A stretch of DNA of 22,555 bases from Tetragenococcus sp041859945 (GTDB lineage Bacteria; Bacillota; Bacilli; Lactobacillales; Enterococcaceae). The position numbers and the translations under genes were made by a program. The notes beneath the pieces were generated by a model. That model had not been told where the DNA came from, did no database searches, and saw only the letters and a list, made by a program, of their open reading frames with translations. This document shows positions 21,679 to 22,555 of this stretch, piece after piece. Where the stretch lies: assembly GCA_041859945.1 (NCBI GenBank), contig JBFLGC010000045.1:1-22555 (forward strand), read 5' to 3'. Positions within the stretch are counted from its first letter, which is position 1, and every line of letters starts with the position of its first letter.

Positions 21679-22508
21679 ATGGCGGACAAGCAAGTTTTAC
21701 CGGAAAAGAAAATCGTGTCAGAGGAGTTGGCACGCTATCACGCTTTTGCTAGGGATGTTCGCGATCTTGATGAGGGAGTGCACCAACTGAATAGTGATTT
21801 CCGTCGTTCCTTTGATGAGCTGACGGCTTTTCGCATGAAAAAAATGAGGTGGATTATCGGGTACCTAAAGCGATCGACAATGCTGCTGAGATCACTATTC
21901 ATAATCGCCAATTGGCTTTTGAGACAGGCCTATTTGTGCTCCATGACTTGGAGCACGAACCGTTGATGTTGACGCAAGTGCGACAAGCGTATTGGTTGGC
22001 TCATTATGAGGAAAAGGCCGAAAATTTGCAGCGTGTCGTGGCTGCTTTGGCTGTTGATGCAAGCAGATTACCGAAAAAGACCGTGGGCAAATTTCGGAGC
22101 TTATTTCATAGTGAGACCGATAAGGAGACTTATCGACGTCAAGTCGCTTATTTACAAGAATTGAATCAGAAATCTGCTGATGTCGCTCAAAAGTTGCGTG
22201 ATTTTTCGATCGATGTGAGTTTCCCGATGGCTGAGGTACAGGGGTGGATCGAGGATCATTTTGCGGAAGTAAGGCAGCTCTATCAACAGAAACTTCAACG
22301 TAAGCTGGTCGATCCAAACAGTATGCCAAATTTAGAGAATCTAGCGGAAAAACTGGCTTTTATCAAATCGTTTGAGCAAGGAACCAAGAACGCTCATGAT
22401 ATCATGACCAGTTTGATCGCTGATATTCGTGAGTTCAGTAGCCGGATCGCGCGGCGAGAAGCAGATAAGCGCTTTGTGACGATACCGCTCGCGTCGTTTT
22501 TAACTTAA
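21679..22508 (+). pseudogene. Unknown helical protein gene split by a frameshift in A7
   Basis: A good ribosome site and promoter start the frame at ATG 21679. After about residue 54 (ELTAFRMKK) the sensible sequence continues in another frame (NEVDYRVPKAIDNAAEI...) to the stop at 22506-22508; the first frame turns to noise and stops at 21966. The switch coincides with a run of seven A (21838-21844), where eight or five would restore one frame of about 276 residues. The joined protein is almost all helix and rich in charged residues and Gln, with likely coiled coils and no membrane span or signal. I do not recognise the family. Possible reasons are a real mutation, phase variation, transcript slippage on A7, or a sequencing error. 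Confidence 0.7.
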
Positions 22509-22555
22509 TTTAGGCAGAAGTCGCCCATCCTCTATAGGTGGGTGATGAATGACGT

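Noticed and set aside
21500..21790. 96-residue plus-strand frame over the repeat and promoter
   Set aside because: It crosses the 42-bp repeat and the promoter of the 21679 gene and has no ribosome site.
21895..22329. 144-residue minus-strand frame in the last gene
   Set aside because: The plus-strand frame has promoter, ribosome site and coherent protein composition; the minus frame has none.
22526..22550. Possible terminator at the right edge
   Set aside because: A bulged hairpin (CCCATCCT with AGGTGGG) is visible but no T-run lies within the window.

Overview
The window reads as a chromosomal segment of a low-to-moderate GC Gram-positive bacterium of the Lactobacillales, most likely an Enterococcus or a close relative. 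Supporting signs are strong AGGAGG ribosome sites, short U-tailed terminators, lipobox lipoproteins, an LPQTG-anchored pullulanase with a KKKK tail, and an EF-Tu gene containing two divergent EF-Tu sequence types (several enterococci are known to carry two divergent tuf genes). No rRNA, tRNA, CRISPR array, transposase or phage gene was seen.

Layout. (1) 1-2900: remains of a sugar-utilisation locus. An intact TIM-barrel sugar isomerase/epimerase-like gene is followed by the 5' third of a SIS-domain gene, fused out of frame to the 3' three quarters of a ribose-type ABC permease, fused in turn to the C-terminal domain of a GH43-like beta-xylosidase. (2) 2960-3850: a scrap of an AAA/DUF4143 ATPase gene, then a small unknown membrane protein gene. 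(3) 3940-7170: an intact secreted, cell-wall-anchored type I pullulanase with two identical 12-bp LacI/MalR-like operators around its promoter. (4) 7560-8930: an EF-Tu gene interrupted by an 83-bp partial duplication of a diverged EF-Tu segment, which shifts the frame. (5) 9330-13940: a peptide-use cluster with an RpiR/MurR-type regulator, a divergent OppA-like lipoprotein, an M42 aminopeptidase and an M55 (DppA-like) D-aminopeptidase, the last two translationally coupled. (6) 14200-17170: a multiply frameshifted unknown gene, a possible 34-residue membrane peptide, and a large lipoprotein with a C-terminal transglutaminase-like domain. (7) 17200-18950: a 3' fragment of a DUF4143 ATPase, and a head-to-head TetR/quinone-oxidoreductase-like pair that has lost both 5' ends and the shared promoter region. 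(8) 19590-21430: a two-gene operon of an aspartate-dehydrogenase-like and a D-2-hydroxyacid-dehydrogenase-like protein, both with altered catalytic positions. (9) 21650-22508: an unknown coiled-coil-like gene split by a frameshift in a run of seven A.

Two things stand out. First, at least ten genes or gene remnants are broken within 22.5 kb, mostly by clean deletion junctions between unrelated genes and with no insertion sequence nearby, so this looks like an eroding accessory region (or, less likely, an assembly problem). Second, five intergenic spaces hold tandem units with a constant 41-42 bp period. In most of them each unit is a small hairpin, although the sequence differs between loci. 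This recurring architecture is not explained by any gene and is the best candidate here for something undescribed.
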